A DNA stretch of 64,000 bases from Uloborus plumipes. Its lineage: Eukaryota > Arthropoda > Arachnida > Araneae > Uloboridae. The translations under genes and the position numbers were made by a program. The DNA lies in the NCBI GenBank assembly GCA_038373865.1, contig JAXGGA010003875.1, forward strand, positions 32,065-96,064, written 5' to 3'. The notes under the pieces are model-generated. The model ran no database searches. It was not told the origin of the DNA and saw nothing but the letters and a program-made list of their open reading frames with translations. Below are positions 45,118 through 56,150 of this stretch, piece after piece (the first letter of the stretch is position 1; each line of letters starts with the position of its first letter).

Positions 45118-47911
45118 AACAAGAAGTTCTGTCAAGAACTAAACGAGCCTACTTTCCCGTACATCGGCATCGGCATTCTCGCATCTGATCATTATTCTCT
45201 TGATTATCTGAAACTGAAAATTATGTCAAACATACCTTTTTAACACATAGAGCTGATTTCGAAAAGCAAAATATACCCCTCTCATTAGATGAAATAGACA
45301 CGTAAAAAGTAATTAACGAATAAATAAAGCTTTGTCGCACCTTTTAAAGAGTGCAACTGTTACAGTTCCTCCGTAGAAAAAATCCTCCATTGTTTTCAAA
45401 AAATAATAATAATAATAAAATAAATAAATAAATAAATAAAAGTACAAAAGAGCATCAAAACGTATTTTATCAAAGAAAGAAAAAAAAAAAGAAAAAAAAA
45501 ACTCGTCCGTTAATAAAATGTCTCGAATTTCACTTTTAATCGGTTGCCAGTTGTTAAATATAAATAAAGAATAAAATGTTCTCGTGAATGAAAAATTTTT
45601 GTTACAAAAAAAATCGTCTGCCAAAAAAAAAATAATAATAATAAATAAAATAAAACAAATGAATAAATAAACAAAAAATCGTCTGCACAGTCAGTCATTT
45701 TTTTTTCTGAGCCTGCATTTCCGCCACGTTTGCGGAGTCGGAGTCGGAATCAAAGTCCTCACAGAAGATTACTCAGAAAAGTACTTTACAAACACTATTT
45801 ATCAAAACCATTTTCTTACAAAGTTAGTTTGAAGGAAATCCGACTTTAAGTTCAGAATCAACATTCAACTTAAATTCCCCGTAGACGCTAATGTTAATTT
45901 TTTTTCTGAACGGTTCAATATTGAACGAAAAATGGTTCAAATCAAAAAGCGAAATATGGGAATGTATGGGAAAGCCTCTCCGAGATCTTTCAAACAAAAA
46001 AAAGTTTATTCCATTCAGACGGTTCACTCAAAAGTTATTAGGTGGGGAAAGGTTGCTTGAACGGTTCAATGTTGAACGAAAAAATGCTCAAATGGAAAAT
46101 TTAAATAGGGTAATGAAGTATCCTTGCTGAGATCCTTCGAACAAAAAAAAGTTTGTTCAAATCGGATTGTTCACTCAAAAGTTAGCATCGCGGGACAGGT
46201 TGTTTGAACGGTTCAAAGTTGAACCAAAAACTGTTCAAATCGAAAAATCAAATATGGGAATGAGCTGTACTCGCCGAGATCTTTCGAACAAAAAAAAGTT
46301 TATTCCATTCGCACTGTTCACTCAAAAGTTATTAGGTGGGGAAAGGTTGCTTGAATGGTTCAATGTTGAACCAAAAATGTTCAAATTGAAAATTTAAATA
46401 CGGTAATAAAGTATCCTTCCCGAGATGCTTCGAACAAAAAAAATTTGTTTAAATCGGACTGTTCATTCAAAAGTTATTAGGGGTGACAGCTTGTTTGAAC
46501 GGTTCAATGTTGAACGAAAAATTGTTCAAATCGAAAATGTAGATACGGGAATGAAGTATCCTTGAAAAGATCTTTCGAACAAAAAAAAGTTTGTTCAAAT
46601 CGGATTGTTCACTCAAAAGCTAGCATCGCGGGACAGGTTGTTTGAACGGTTCAAAGTTGAACCAAAAAATGTTCAAATCGAAAAGTCAAATATGGGAATG
46701 AGCTGTACTCGCCGAGATCTTTCGAACAAAAAAAAGTTTATTCTATTCGGACTGTTCACTCAAAAGTTATTAGGTGGGGAAAGGTTACTTGAATGGTTCA
46801 ATGTTGAACCAAAAATGTTCAAATTGAAAATTTAAATACGGTAATAAAGTATCCTTCCCGAGATGCTTCGAACAAAAAAAATTTGTTTAAATCGGACTGT
46901 TCATTCAAAAGTTATTAGGGGTGACAGCTTGTTTGAACGGTTCAATGTTGAACGAAAAATTGTTCAAATCGAAAATGTAGATACGGGAATGAAGTATCCT
47001 TGAAAAGATCTTTCGAACAAAAAAAAGTTTGTTCAAATCGGACTGTTCACTCAAAAGTTAGCATCGCGGGACAGGTTGTTTGAACGGTTCAAAGTTGAAC
47101 CAAAAACTGTTCAAATCGAAAAATCAAATATGGGAATGAGCTGTACTCGCCGAGATCTTTCGAACAAAAAAAAGTTTATTCCATTCGGACTGTTCACTCA
47201 AAAGTTATTAGGTGGGGAAAGGTTACTTGAATGGTTCAATGTTGAACCAAAAATGTTCAAATTGAAAATTTAAATACGGTAATAAAGTATCCTTCCCGAG
47301 ATGCTTCGAACAAAAAAAATTTGTTTAAATCGGACTGTTCATTCAAAAGTTATTAGGGGTGACAGCTTGTTTGAACGGTTCAATGTTGAACGAAAAATTG
47401 TTCAAATCGAAAATGTAGATACGGGAATGAAGTATCCTTGAAAAGATCTTTCGAACAAAAAAAAGTTTGTTCAAATCGGACTGTTCACTCAAAAGTTAGC
47501 ATCGCGGGACCGGTTGTTTGAACGGTTCAAAGTTGAACCAAAAATTGTTCAAATCGAAAAATCAAATATGGGAATGAGCTGTACTTGCCGAGATCTTTCC
47601 AACAAAAAAAAGTTTGTCCAAATCGGAATGTTCATTCAAAAGTTATTAGGGGGGACAGACAGACCGACAGACCGACCGACCGACCGACCGACCGACGCAC
47701 AAATTCCCCATCTCAATACCCTACTTTCAAATTTTTAATTTTTCGATATTCAATTTACCTTTTTATTTTTTAACTTGGCGATATTTTTTGGACTTGGCGA
47801 TATTTTTTTTACTTGGCGATATTTTTTGGACTTGGCGATATTTTTTAGATGCATTAAGCTACTTTTAATACTTTTTTCGTCTTTCTTTTGTTTTTAACGG
47901 GAAAGTAGGCT
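45118..47911 (-). mobile_element. Helentron-like element, copy A
   Basis: Oriented on the minus strand: the 5' end is at 47911 (agcctactttcccgt), followed by four copies of an 18-20 bp cgccaagt unit (47773-47850), a CCGA microsatellite (about 47660-47695), a tandem array of about 146-bp units forming 438-bp higher-order repeats, then unique DNA, a second inverted agcctactttcccgt block at 45146-45160 and a terminal hairpin (agttct-gtca-agaact) near 45125-45140. Inverted subterminal repeats placed asymmetrically, a 3' hairpin and no target duplication match descriptions of Helentron/HINE rolling-circle elements. It has no Rep/helicase gene, so it is non-autonomous. Confidence 0.75.
45905..47650. 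repeat. Higher-order tandem array, 438-bp period made of about 146-bp subunits
   Basis: Equivalent points recur at 46167 and 46605, and at 47076 and 47514, each 438 bp apart. Each subunit contains ttcgaacaaaaaaaagtttg, gactgttcactcaaaag, ttgaacggttcaa and gttcaaatcgaaaa. Three subunit types alternate (gtagatacgggaatgaag; gggaatgagctgtact; taaatacggtaataaag). Because 438 is a multiple of three, every period gives a similar 65-79 codon frame; these frames are repeat shadows, not proteins. Confidence 0.95.
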
Positions 47912-48400
47912 AAAAATGAAGTGGTTTCCGACGAGATTCAATGACTGAAGTTTCAAAACATTATCCTTTCTCTTTTTAAAATTTTAACCCCCATTTTTTT
48001 TCTCTCTCTTCTTTCTCTTTCCAAATTTTTACATTCTATAATTAGTTACCCGGTGCTTTTAAAAATTATAGTTTTGCGTAGATTTTAGGAAAATTTCCGT
48101 TTTTTATTCACATTAAGCATCAGAAGAAAAGAATACTTTATTTGATGTGAATCTGAGAAATATTTGTTTGCTCTCAAGTTTCAGTGAGAGAGACAAAGAT
48201 TACAATTTACTCTTCTATTTCCTTGATTTCAAGACGAATGTAAATTGTGTATCTTCAGAAAAGTCTTTCAGAAATAGCACTAAGCCGTACATTTAAAAAT
48301 TTTGCAAACTTTTAGAATTATTCAGCAATAAAAATATTGCCATTGAAATAAGTCTACATATTTCCTGTTAACATCGCTGTAAAAAAAAAAAAAAAAGAAT
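47912..48400. other. Spacer between the two head-on Helentron-like copies
   Basis: AT-rich sequence with no repeat of its own. It ends in an A run at 48381-48396, just before the palindromic repeat in which copy B sits. Confidence 0.6.
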
Positions 48401-48559
48401 GTTGTTTTTACAGTATAATACAGCTAATTTTTCAGTTATAAACGGTAAAACTGCAAATTTTACCCAAGTAAACTGTAAAATTGCTAGTTTCAGTTTATTA
48501 TTGTGCATTTTACAGTTTTAAACTAGAACCTCGGCTGCCAGTATTAAACTGTTGTTTTT
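48401..48559. repeat. Palindromic actgtaaaat repeat, left half of the copy B target
   Basis: Same family as 29840-30180. The uninterrupted order gttgtttttacagtataat is visible at 48401-48419. The next occurrence, at 48551, reads gttgttttt and is then broken by the start of copy B; its continuation acagtataat resumes at 50570. Confidence 0.88.
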
Positions 48560-50569
48560 AGCCTACTTTCCCGTTAAAAATAAAAGAAAGACGAAAAAAG
48601 TATTAAAATTGGCTTAATGCATCTAAAAAATATCGCCAAGTCCAAAAAATATCGCCAAGTTAAAAAAAAATATCGCCAAGTCCAAAAAATATCGCCAAGT
48701 TAAAAAAATAAAAGGTAAAATGAATATCGAAAAATTAAAAATTTGAAAGTAGGGTATTGAGATGGGGAATTTGTGTGTCGGTCTGTCGGTCGGTCTGTCT
48801 GTCTGTCCCCCCCTAATAACTTTTGAATGAATAGTCCGATTTGGACAAACTTTTTTTTGTTGGAAAGATCTCGGCGAGTACAGCTCATTCCCATATTTGA
48901 TTTTTCGATTTGAACAATTTTTGGTTCAACTTTGAGCCGTTCAAACAACCTGTCCCGCGATGCTAACTTTTTAGTTAACAGTCCGATTTGAACAAACTTT
49001 TTTTTGTTCGAAAGATCTTTTCAAGGATACTTCATTCCTGTATCTACATTTTCGATTTGAACAATTTTTCGTTCAACATTGAACCGTTCAAGCAACCTTT
49101 CCCCCCTAATAACTTTTGAATGAACATTCCGATTTGAACAAACTTTTTTTTGTTGGATAGATCTCGGCGATTACAACTCATTCCCATATTTGATTTTTCG
49201 ATTTGAACAATTTTGGTTCAACATTGAACCGTTCAAGCAACCTTTCCCCCCCTAATAACTTTTGAATGAACATTCCGATTTGAACAAACTTTTTTTTGTT
49301 GGAAAGATTTCGGCGAGTACAACTCATTCCCATATTTGATTTTTCGATTTGAACAATTTTTGGTTCAACTTTGAACCGTTCAAACAACCTGTCCCGCGAT
49401 GCTAACTTTTGAGTGAACAGTCCGATTTCAACAAACTTTTTTTTGTTCGAAAGATCTTATCAAGGATACTTCATTCCCGTATTTACATTTCCGATTTGAA
49501 CAATTTTTCGTTCAACATTGAACCGCTCAAGCAAGCTGTCACCCCTAATAATTTTTGAGTGAACAGTCCGATTTAAATAAACTTTTTTTTTGTTCGAAGG
49601 ATCTCAGCAAGGATACTTCATTACAGTATTTAAATTTTCAATTTGAACATTTTTTTCGTTCAACATTGAACCGTTCAAGCAACCTTTCCCCACCTAATAA
49701 CTTCTGAGTGAACCATCCGAATGGAATAAACTTTTTTTTGTTTGAAAGATCTCGGAGAGGTTCATTCCCTTATTTCGCTTTTTGGTTTGAACCATTTTTC
49801 GTTCAATATTGAACCGTTCAGAAAAAAATTTAACATTAGCGCCTACGGGGAATTTAAGTTGAATGTTGATCCTGGAACTTAAAGTCGGATTTCCTTCAAA
49901 CTAACTTTGTAAAAAAATGGTTTTGATAAATAATGTTTGTAAAGTACTTTTCTGAATAATCTTCTGTGAGGACTCTGATTCCGACTCCGACTCCACAAAC
50001 ATGGCGGAAATGCAGGCTCAGAAAAAATGACTGACTGTGCAGACGATTTTTTGTTTATTTATTCATTTATGTTATTTTATTTATTACTATTATTTTTTTT
50101 TGGCAGACGATTTTTTTTGTAACAAAAGTGTTTCATTCACGAGGGCATTTTATTCTTTATTTATATTTAACAACTGGCAACGGTTTAAAAGTGAAAATCG
50201 AGACATTTTATCGACGGACGAGTTTTTTTTCCTTTCTTTGATAAAATGTGTTTTGATGTACTTTGTACTTTTATTTTTTTTTTTTTTTGAAAACGATTGA
50301 GGAATTTTTCTACGGAAGAACTGTAACAGTTACATTCTTTAAAAGGTGCGACAAAACTTCATTTATTCATTTATTTACTTTTTATGTCTCTATTTCATCT
50401 GATGAGAGGGGTATATTTTGCTTTTAGAAATCAGCTTTAAGTGCTAAAAAGGTATGCTTGACATAATGTTTAGTTTCAGATGATCAAGAGAATAATGATC
50501 AGATGCTAGAATGCCGATGTCGATGTACGGGAAAGTAGGCTCGTTTAGTTCTTGACAGAACTTCTTGTT
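48560..50569 (+). mobile_element. Helentron-like element, copy B
   Basis: Inverted relative to copy A. The 5' end is agcctactttcccgt (48560-48574), then cgccaagt units (48632-48705), a short CTGT/CGGT microsatellite (48779-48808), the 146-bp subunits (about 48815-49810), unique DNA, the inverted block acgggaaagtaggct (50527-50541), a 6-bp-stem hairpin agttct-tgac-agaact (50547-50562) and an end at about 50569. It is shorter than copy A because it has fewer higher-order units. The target was the palindromic repeat, and no bases were duplicated. Confidence 0.8.
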
Positions 50570-50760
50570 ACAGTATAATATAGCTAATTTTAAGGTAATA
50601 AATTGTAAATTTGTTAATTTTACAGTAATAAACTGTAAAATTGCTAGTTTTACAGTAATAAACTTTAAAATAACTAGTTTTACAGTTTATTACTGCGCTT
50701 TTAGTTTTAAACTGAAACCTATGCTTTCAGTATTATACTGTAAAAACAACAACTTTTTTT
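50570..50760. repeat. Palindromic actgtaaaat repeat, right half of the copy B target
   Basis: Starts acagtataatatagct, the continuation of the repeat broken at 48559, and then alternates ttttacagtaataaactgta units as at 29840-30180. The 67-codon frame at 50565-50768 is a repeat shadow. Confidence 0.88.
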
Positions 50761-50849
50761 CGCACTGATGTTATCATACATACGAAGAAAACTAAAACAT
50801 TTTTTGACAACTTCATCTTTTTTTTAAATTGTTTGGAGAGAAACAATGT

Positions 50850-51060
50850 CAAAAAGTCACACACGTAACGGTAAAATGGTCCCTATATATAGCACGGGCA
50901 AACTGGTTGGTTCTTCCTGTGAGCCATGCCAATTGGAAGGTACTGGGGTCTCTGGGGTGCTAAATGCTAAATGTGAACCATGCCGGCGTTCGAGCCCGTG
51001 TTGTCCTTGGGAAAAGATAACGGTCCTAACCACTAAACCACATTGGACTCATCTCCCCCC
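50850..51060 (-). mobile_element. tRNA-derived SINE of a third family
   Basis: The minus strand starts near 51060 with ccaatgtggtttagtggtta (A-box region) and has the B-box-like gggctcgaacgccgg near 50990-51004, followed by a body about 130 bp long. The head is spaced like a tRNA gene, but the CCA end and acceptor stem do not pair, so it is a SINE rather than a tRNA gene. No target duplication was identified. Confidence 0.7.
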
Positions 51061-51168
51061 TCCCTGATTAAAATCTTCGATTCGCCACTGATCTCTTCAA
51101 AGCTTTTTTTATTTTTTTTTTTCTAGCAGAAGCTCTTGAAGAAAATTAATTGACGCGAGTGTGCATTA

Positions 51169-53539
51169 GGGTCATTATGCAAAAAACCTGCGTTTTTGCG
51201 TTCAGGGTAGTTAAATTCAAAAATATTTTTTTTGAAACAATTTTTTATGATTTATAGTAAAATATAAAACCTTTCCCAACATATTTGATAAAAATTAATA
51301 ATATTTTATTTTTCCTAAGGTCATTTTTTCAATGAACGGAGGGATACTTGTATGCCTCCGTTACGTGTCACAACCTATTTCCTCCTATGTACTTATTCAC
51401 TTTTTTGGTCAATAAAACATATATATATATATCAAGTTTAATAGGTTAATTTGAATCATTAGATGTTTTTTCAATAGTTCATTAGAATTATTCTTCCAAA
51501 CAAAATATATATATAGCCTTTATTATCGCTTGAGTCCATGTCACAGCCTTTCTGGTATCCTCCGTTACCGTATTAGTTGAGTATAAGTACTTCCTATAGA
51601 CGGCAGTACTGAGAACTCAATACAGAGATTTAGGATAATTGCCAGCCATTTTCAACTCTGGGTCTTCATCGGAAAGTTAAAGCAACTTAGTGTGGAAGAT
51701 ATTCAGTGCTATATCCTCTGAAGTGAGATTGGTCCTTTACTTTTTGTATCCTCCGTTCTTGGTTTTAAAGGGTAAGAATTGCTTATGTACTAATTTCTTT
51801 TCATTGTTGATATTGAGTCACGTTTTGTTAAGCAAATTTCATATACTAAGTTGTACTAACTCTAAATCAAGAAAATGTGCAAAGCAAAACATAAATATTT
51901 GTATCCTCCGTATATGAATCCTCCGTTACAGTATAGTCGTAATGGAGGATACACAATTAGTAACGGTGAATACAACTTATGGAAAAAATTAAATTTTAAT
52001 ACAGATATGTAAATTAAAATCCGTCCAAATCATGTTCCTCATCATCATGCAAGTTAAAAAGGTTTTATATATTTATTTTACATATATTTGCCAAATTTGT
52101 TTTAAGGTAGTAACTTTTAGATTTTTGTTTTATTCAATGTCATTTAAAATATAACTTTAATAAGAAAATAAATAACAAAGGGAATTCGAATATTCAATGC
52201 ATGTATTCAGTTTTTTCCACTCTCTAGCGTAATGGCTAGGGAAAAGAAAGTAATTGAAAGTGCAAAAGAAAGAATGAGAAAATACAGAGATAGAATTAAA
52301 CAAAATCCTCGAAAGTATGATGAAATGAAACAAAAAGAAACAGCCAGATGGAAAAAGCTTGTAAATGCAAATAAAATGTAGACAGCTACTAGTAAAATGA
52401 CAGCACGAAAGAGAAGGGCATTACAAAAACAGTGGAGAAGACATATCGCGCAAAAATGAAACAGAGAAAGCTATTGCAAGAAAATTTACAAAATCAAGCA
52501 TTAAGTCTAAATGTACAGAATTCTAATGAAGAAATAAACAACACAAAATAATCGGAAGATAAGAGTTTAAATGTACAGAATTCTAATGAAGAAACAAACA
52601 ATACAAAATAATCAGAAGATGAGAGAAAGAGTAATGGACTGAAAAAGAGAAAAAAAAACGTATGGAAATCAAAAATAAAATGACCTGCCTTGAAATGAAA
52701 CTAGCTGAAATGACCAGAAAAACCTTAAGAGAATTAAAACCTTATACCTGAACAAAAACTGAAAATTTTCCTTAGATATTTTTCCAGACAATTTGAAATG
52801 CAAATTGAAAAATTCAGGTCCAGGCACCAATTCAAATCCAACTGCAGATGTTGAAGACGAAGAAAATAGAAATAATGTAAACAGTACAAACGTTAGACAA
52901 AATGATTTCGTGATAGTTAAACTTGCTGGAAAGAGAAGCTTCAAATTTTTTGTGGCTTGCATACTATCACAAGAGTGTCCTGATGAATATATTGTAAAGT
53001 TAATGCGAAAATACTCCAAGGACACTTTTGTTTTCAATAAAAAAGATAATACATCAAAAATATATCTTAGAGATATTATTAAAATTCTACAGCAACCAAC
53101 AATGAACAAAAAAAAAAAAAAAAAGAAACAGTATGGGTTCAGATAAAGTTTAAATATGTTTAATTTAAAATAAAAATAGTCAATTATTGAAAAAAATGTG
53201 TCTTTGCTTTGTTATATTGTACAATAAGTCATTTGTAATGAACAATTAATGTAATTAATTTAATCTATGAAAGTTCAATGTACGCATTTATAAAAAGCTA
53301 AAATTATAAAATGACTTCATAAAAGTGTATTCTCCGTAACATGCGTGTATCCTCCGTTCAGGTTCAAAATTTTAACTACAAAAAAAATGACAATATAATC
53401 AATAAAGTATGTGACCAACTATTTAAGAGTAAATAAATGCCTAATAGGAACACTATTAAGTCATTTAAAAGAAACTTGAAGAATTTTTTTTTTTTGAAAA
53501 TTCCAACATCAAAAACGTAGGTTTTTTGTATAATGACCC
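51169..53539 (+). mobile_element. Deleted DNA transposon with repeated tatcctccgttac motifs
   Basis: The ends are gggtcattatgcaaaaaacc (51169) and the complement of gggtcattatacaaaaaacc (ending 53539), about 33 bp of inverted repeat, flanked by a possible 4-bp duplication atta (51165-51168, 53540-53543). The motif tatcctccgttac or close variants appears about nine times in both orientations: 51335 (inverted), 51354, 51555, 51746, 51901, 51917, 51941 (inverted), 53328 and 53347. Two conserved pieces of its transposase survive. The superfamily is not determined. Confidence 0.85.
52232..53146 (+). pseudogene. Transposase-like gene, N- and C-terminal remnants with the core deleted
   Basis: ATG 52232 opens a 49-codon frame rich in basic residues (R-M-R-K-Y-R-D-R-I-K-Q-N-P-R-K-Y), stopped at 52379-52381 and continuing in frame with M-T-A-R-K-R-R-A-L-Q-K-Q-W-R-R. 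A separate open frame at 52793-53146 includes N-D-F-V-I-V-K-L-A-G-K-R-S, D-E-Y-I-V-K-L-M-R-K-Y and N-T-S-K-I-Y-L-R-D-I-I-K-I-L, a C-terminal module I recall from multi-copy uncharacterised arthropod proteins with the same basic N terminus. The central catalytic region is missing. A 60-bp tandem duplication lies at 52508-52625. It is a relic of the enzyme of the 51169-53539 element. Confidence 0.65.
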
Positions 53540-53543
53540 ATTA

Positions 53544-54183
53544 ACGTGTATCACGACATTTTTTTTTTTTTTTTTTGGAAATTCAAAATTTCAAGTTGAT
53601 AAAAGTTGTCACTATATCCACATCGTCAACAAAAAAAAATTATTTTGAAATTGAAAAATATTTAGGTCTGCCGGAATAACTTGAAGTTTCAAGTTTTTTA
53701 GTAAAAACGATGATTTTTTAGAAAAAAATGTATAAATTATGTATGAAGCAGAACAGTTATTTGAGTTGGAAAATGGACCAATCTCGCGATTTCAAAGCGC
53801 TAAAATAATAAAAATTATTCTGCAGGATGGGTAAATATTCTAAAAATATGACTGACTAGTGAAAATGTGAGGTTTTTCATAACTATTTCTGGAAACCTTA
53901 AAGTTAAATTTTAGCTCCAATGCATTTTTTAATTTATTGATTACTACTTAAGCAGACCATTTTTGCACTTAAATAATTATTTTTGCTTTACATATAATTC
54001 ATGCATTTTTTCAAAAAAATCATCGTTTTTACTAAAAAAACTTGAAACTTCAAGGTAATCCCGGCAAACCTAAATATTTTTCAATTTCAAAATAAACTTT
54101 TTTGGTAACTATGTGGAAATAGTGACAACTTTTATCAACTTGAAATTTTGAATTTCCAAAAAAAAATTTTCGTGATACACCCT
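53544..54183. mobile_element. MITE with approximately 200-bp inverted repeats
   Basis: The arms (about 53544-53750 and 53985-54183) share gtgtatcacga, ggaaattcaaaatttcaagt, gataaaagttgtcacta, aatatttaggt.tgccgg and atcatcgtttttactaaaaa in opposite sense. The loop is about 235 bp. The right end has aggg before the shared gtgtatcacga, while the left end lacks it and directly abuts the atta flank of the 51169-53539 element. Confidence 0.85.
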
Positions 54184-54448
54184 ATTGTGCATGCCATTGC
54201 ACACTCAACACAGACTCATGAAGAGAGATACATCAAAAAGTATAAAGTAAAAATAAAAAAGGAAAACGGAAACATGATTAAATGCAAAATGGTAAAGTGT
54301 AAAAAGGTAAAAAGCAGAAATATAAAATTCAAAATGTAATAATAAAAACTAAAATCGTAAAATCTAACCATGTAAAAACACTGTTAAACAGGATCAATCG
54401 TTCAGGGACGAACTTTTTAGTTCGTCCCTTGCTTCTCAGTACCTTTGT
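54184..54448. other. AT-rich spacer, no feature seen
   Basis: Short A-rich stretch with several aaatgcaaaatggtaaa-like near-repeats. No gene or transposon end was identified. Confidence 0.5.
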
Positions 54449-54540
54449 GTCTCTCTTGCATAGCAGACAATTTGGTGAAGTAAAGAGGTTGATCTTGAAA
54501 TGCCCGGTCTCAATGCAAAAATCCCCCCTCAAAACTAGAG
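54449..54540. repeat. Duplicated segment, uninterrupted copy
   Basis: Sequence gtgtctctcttgcatagcag through gaccggg-complement cccggtctca to ccctcaaaactag is repeated at 55086-55140 joined with 57339-57393. In that second copy it is split by a hAT element, so this copy shows the empty site at cttgaaat. Confidence 0.85.
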
Positions 54541-54823
54541 ACTGCAGGACGTTCCCTGAGATGCAAAGCATCCATATCAGTGCAAGGGCGGATCCAGAAA
54601 TGTTCCAAGGGAGGGGTGATTGATTTGTTTTTCTTACTTGCCTTTTTTTTTCGCCATGCATCCTTGTTAACACATGTTGATTACAAATGTTTTGGTGTTT
54701 TTGGTCCATTTCGAAAAATTTTCAGACCAGAGCCCTGAATCCCCGTACCATTTCCCTTAATATCAAAGATCGACTAAATTGTCTTTTTTGAACCTCAAAA
54801 TCTAAAAACTGCTGAAGAAGAGT

Positions 54824-55019
54824 TACGGCCTGATTAAGATATCACGAGGCCCTAGGCCAAATACTTTTTTTGGACCCCCCAAAATGAATCTTTTCAATTT
54901 TAAGCATGGGATAAAACAAATTTAGGCATTGACTACAACAATTTTAGCCATTTGGGGGCCCCTAAATTGTGGGGGCCCTAGGCCGCGGCCTAGTTGGCCT
55001 ATTCAGTAATCAGGCCCTG
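54824..55019. mobile_element. hAT-like MITE
   Basis: The ends are cggcctgatta (from 54824) and taatcaggccctg (ending 55019), flanked by the 8-bp duplication agaagagt (54816-54823, 55020-55027). It is 196 bp, GC-richer than its surroundings, with runs of ggggcccc type. The ends match the 555-bp element at 14250-14804, so it is a short family member. Confidence 0.9.
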
Positions 55020-55249
55020 AGAAGAGTCCCTCAAGGGAAGGGCGATCACTCCCATCACCCCTCCCTTGTATTCGCTCTTGTAGCTGTGTCTCTCTTGCAT
55101 AGCAGACAATTTGGTGAAGTAAATATGTTGATCTTGAAATCAGAGGTGGCGGTAGGAAATGTCCGACAGGGGGGCAAGCTTGCCCGACAGGGGGGCACAG
55201 GTATAATACAAAAATTTAGTTACCCCCCCCCCTGTCCCCAGTTAACCCC

Positions 55250-56150
55250 TAACCCCGACCCAGACTAAAATGAACTACACTGCTCAAAAGCATTTTAAAT
55301 TTAAATATATTTAATTTTTTTCGAGAGGTCAAGGTAAACACGGAAAAGGAAAGATACTCCTTACTAGTAAATTTGTCAATCGCAAAAGCAGAATAAAGAG
55401 GAAAAATTGAGTATTCTTTTAAAACCTCATACTAAAATCAATTTAGCCCTGGATTAGGAGCGGTTTCTTACTGCTTTATACAATTAGGGCCCTGCTCCAC
55501 ATTGACGTAAAGCAGAAAAATAAAGCAGAAACGTAAAATGGATTACATAGCTTTCCTATGGAAAATACCCGGATTTTCGGTTTCTGCCTTCGGTTTCGGT
55601 CGCGTTTTACGCTGATGTGGAGCAGGGCCCTTACTCGTATTTTAATTGTTAACAAATAGAAAATGGCGACAGAAAAACATTTTAAATCATTGAGTTTTTT
55701 TTCCTGTCGACCGACAATCGTAAATCGTAATATACTATCTAATATCATAAATTTAAGGCTAAGCCGCATTTGCTAAAAAACGTTAGTTAATATTCGAATG
55801 CTATATAACATGTAAGTTCTAAACACATTCTATCAGACGCATTTTTTTTTCTTTTTTTTTGATATCGTTGTTTTAGCTTTTCAAGTATTTTTCCTCTTCA
55901 AAAATAGAGAAAAACGTTTTAAAGGTTTTTAATTACTATCTTCGTTAATTAATGTCATTCGAAGACGCGAGCTAGCTAAGAACAATCTCGATCAAATCTC
56001 CTTTCAAACAATTTTTTTTTTTTTTTTTGAAATCGGTCTATCCGATTAGGCTCTAGAGTGCCACAGACAGATACACAGATCGACAAACACACAGACACGT
56101 CAACTTTATAACCCACTTCCTTGTTGCGTCGGGGTTGAAAATGAGGATCC
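55250..56150 (+). repeat. Dispersed repeat family R1, copy 4
   Basis: It contains cggaaaaggaaagata, gaagacgcgagctagctaag, aatcggtctatccg, gccacagacagatacacaga and ttgcgtcggggtt in the same order as 6762-7340, and is longer. It is interrupted by the MITE at 55487-55630. Confidence 0.8.
55487..55630. mobile_element. PIF/Harbinger-like MITE
   Basis: The ends gggccctgctccacattgac and gctgatgtggagcagggccc are inverted repeats of about 25 bp. The flanks are TTA (55484-55486, 55631-55633), the 3-bp TWA duplication typical of the superfamily. It is 144 bp and non-coding, and inserted into an R1 repeat inside the hAT element. Confidence 0.9.

Noticed and set aside
46167..47738. Series of 65-79 codon plus-strand frames with nearly identical products
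   Set aside because: They fall at the same phase of the 438-bp tandem period, which is a multiple of three, so the frames are a by-product of the repeat. Equivalent frames appear in copies B and C in reverse orientation.
47773..47850. Short regular repeats (cgccaagt units) that might suggest a CRISPR-like array
   Set aside because: Period is 18-20 bp with no unique spacers, and the same block sits at the same place in three transposon copies in a eukaryotic genome.
52669..53109. 146-codon minus-strand frame
   Set aside because: It lies antisense to the recognisable transposase C-terminal module at 52793-53146 and has no domain of its own.
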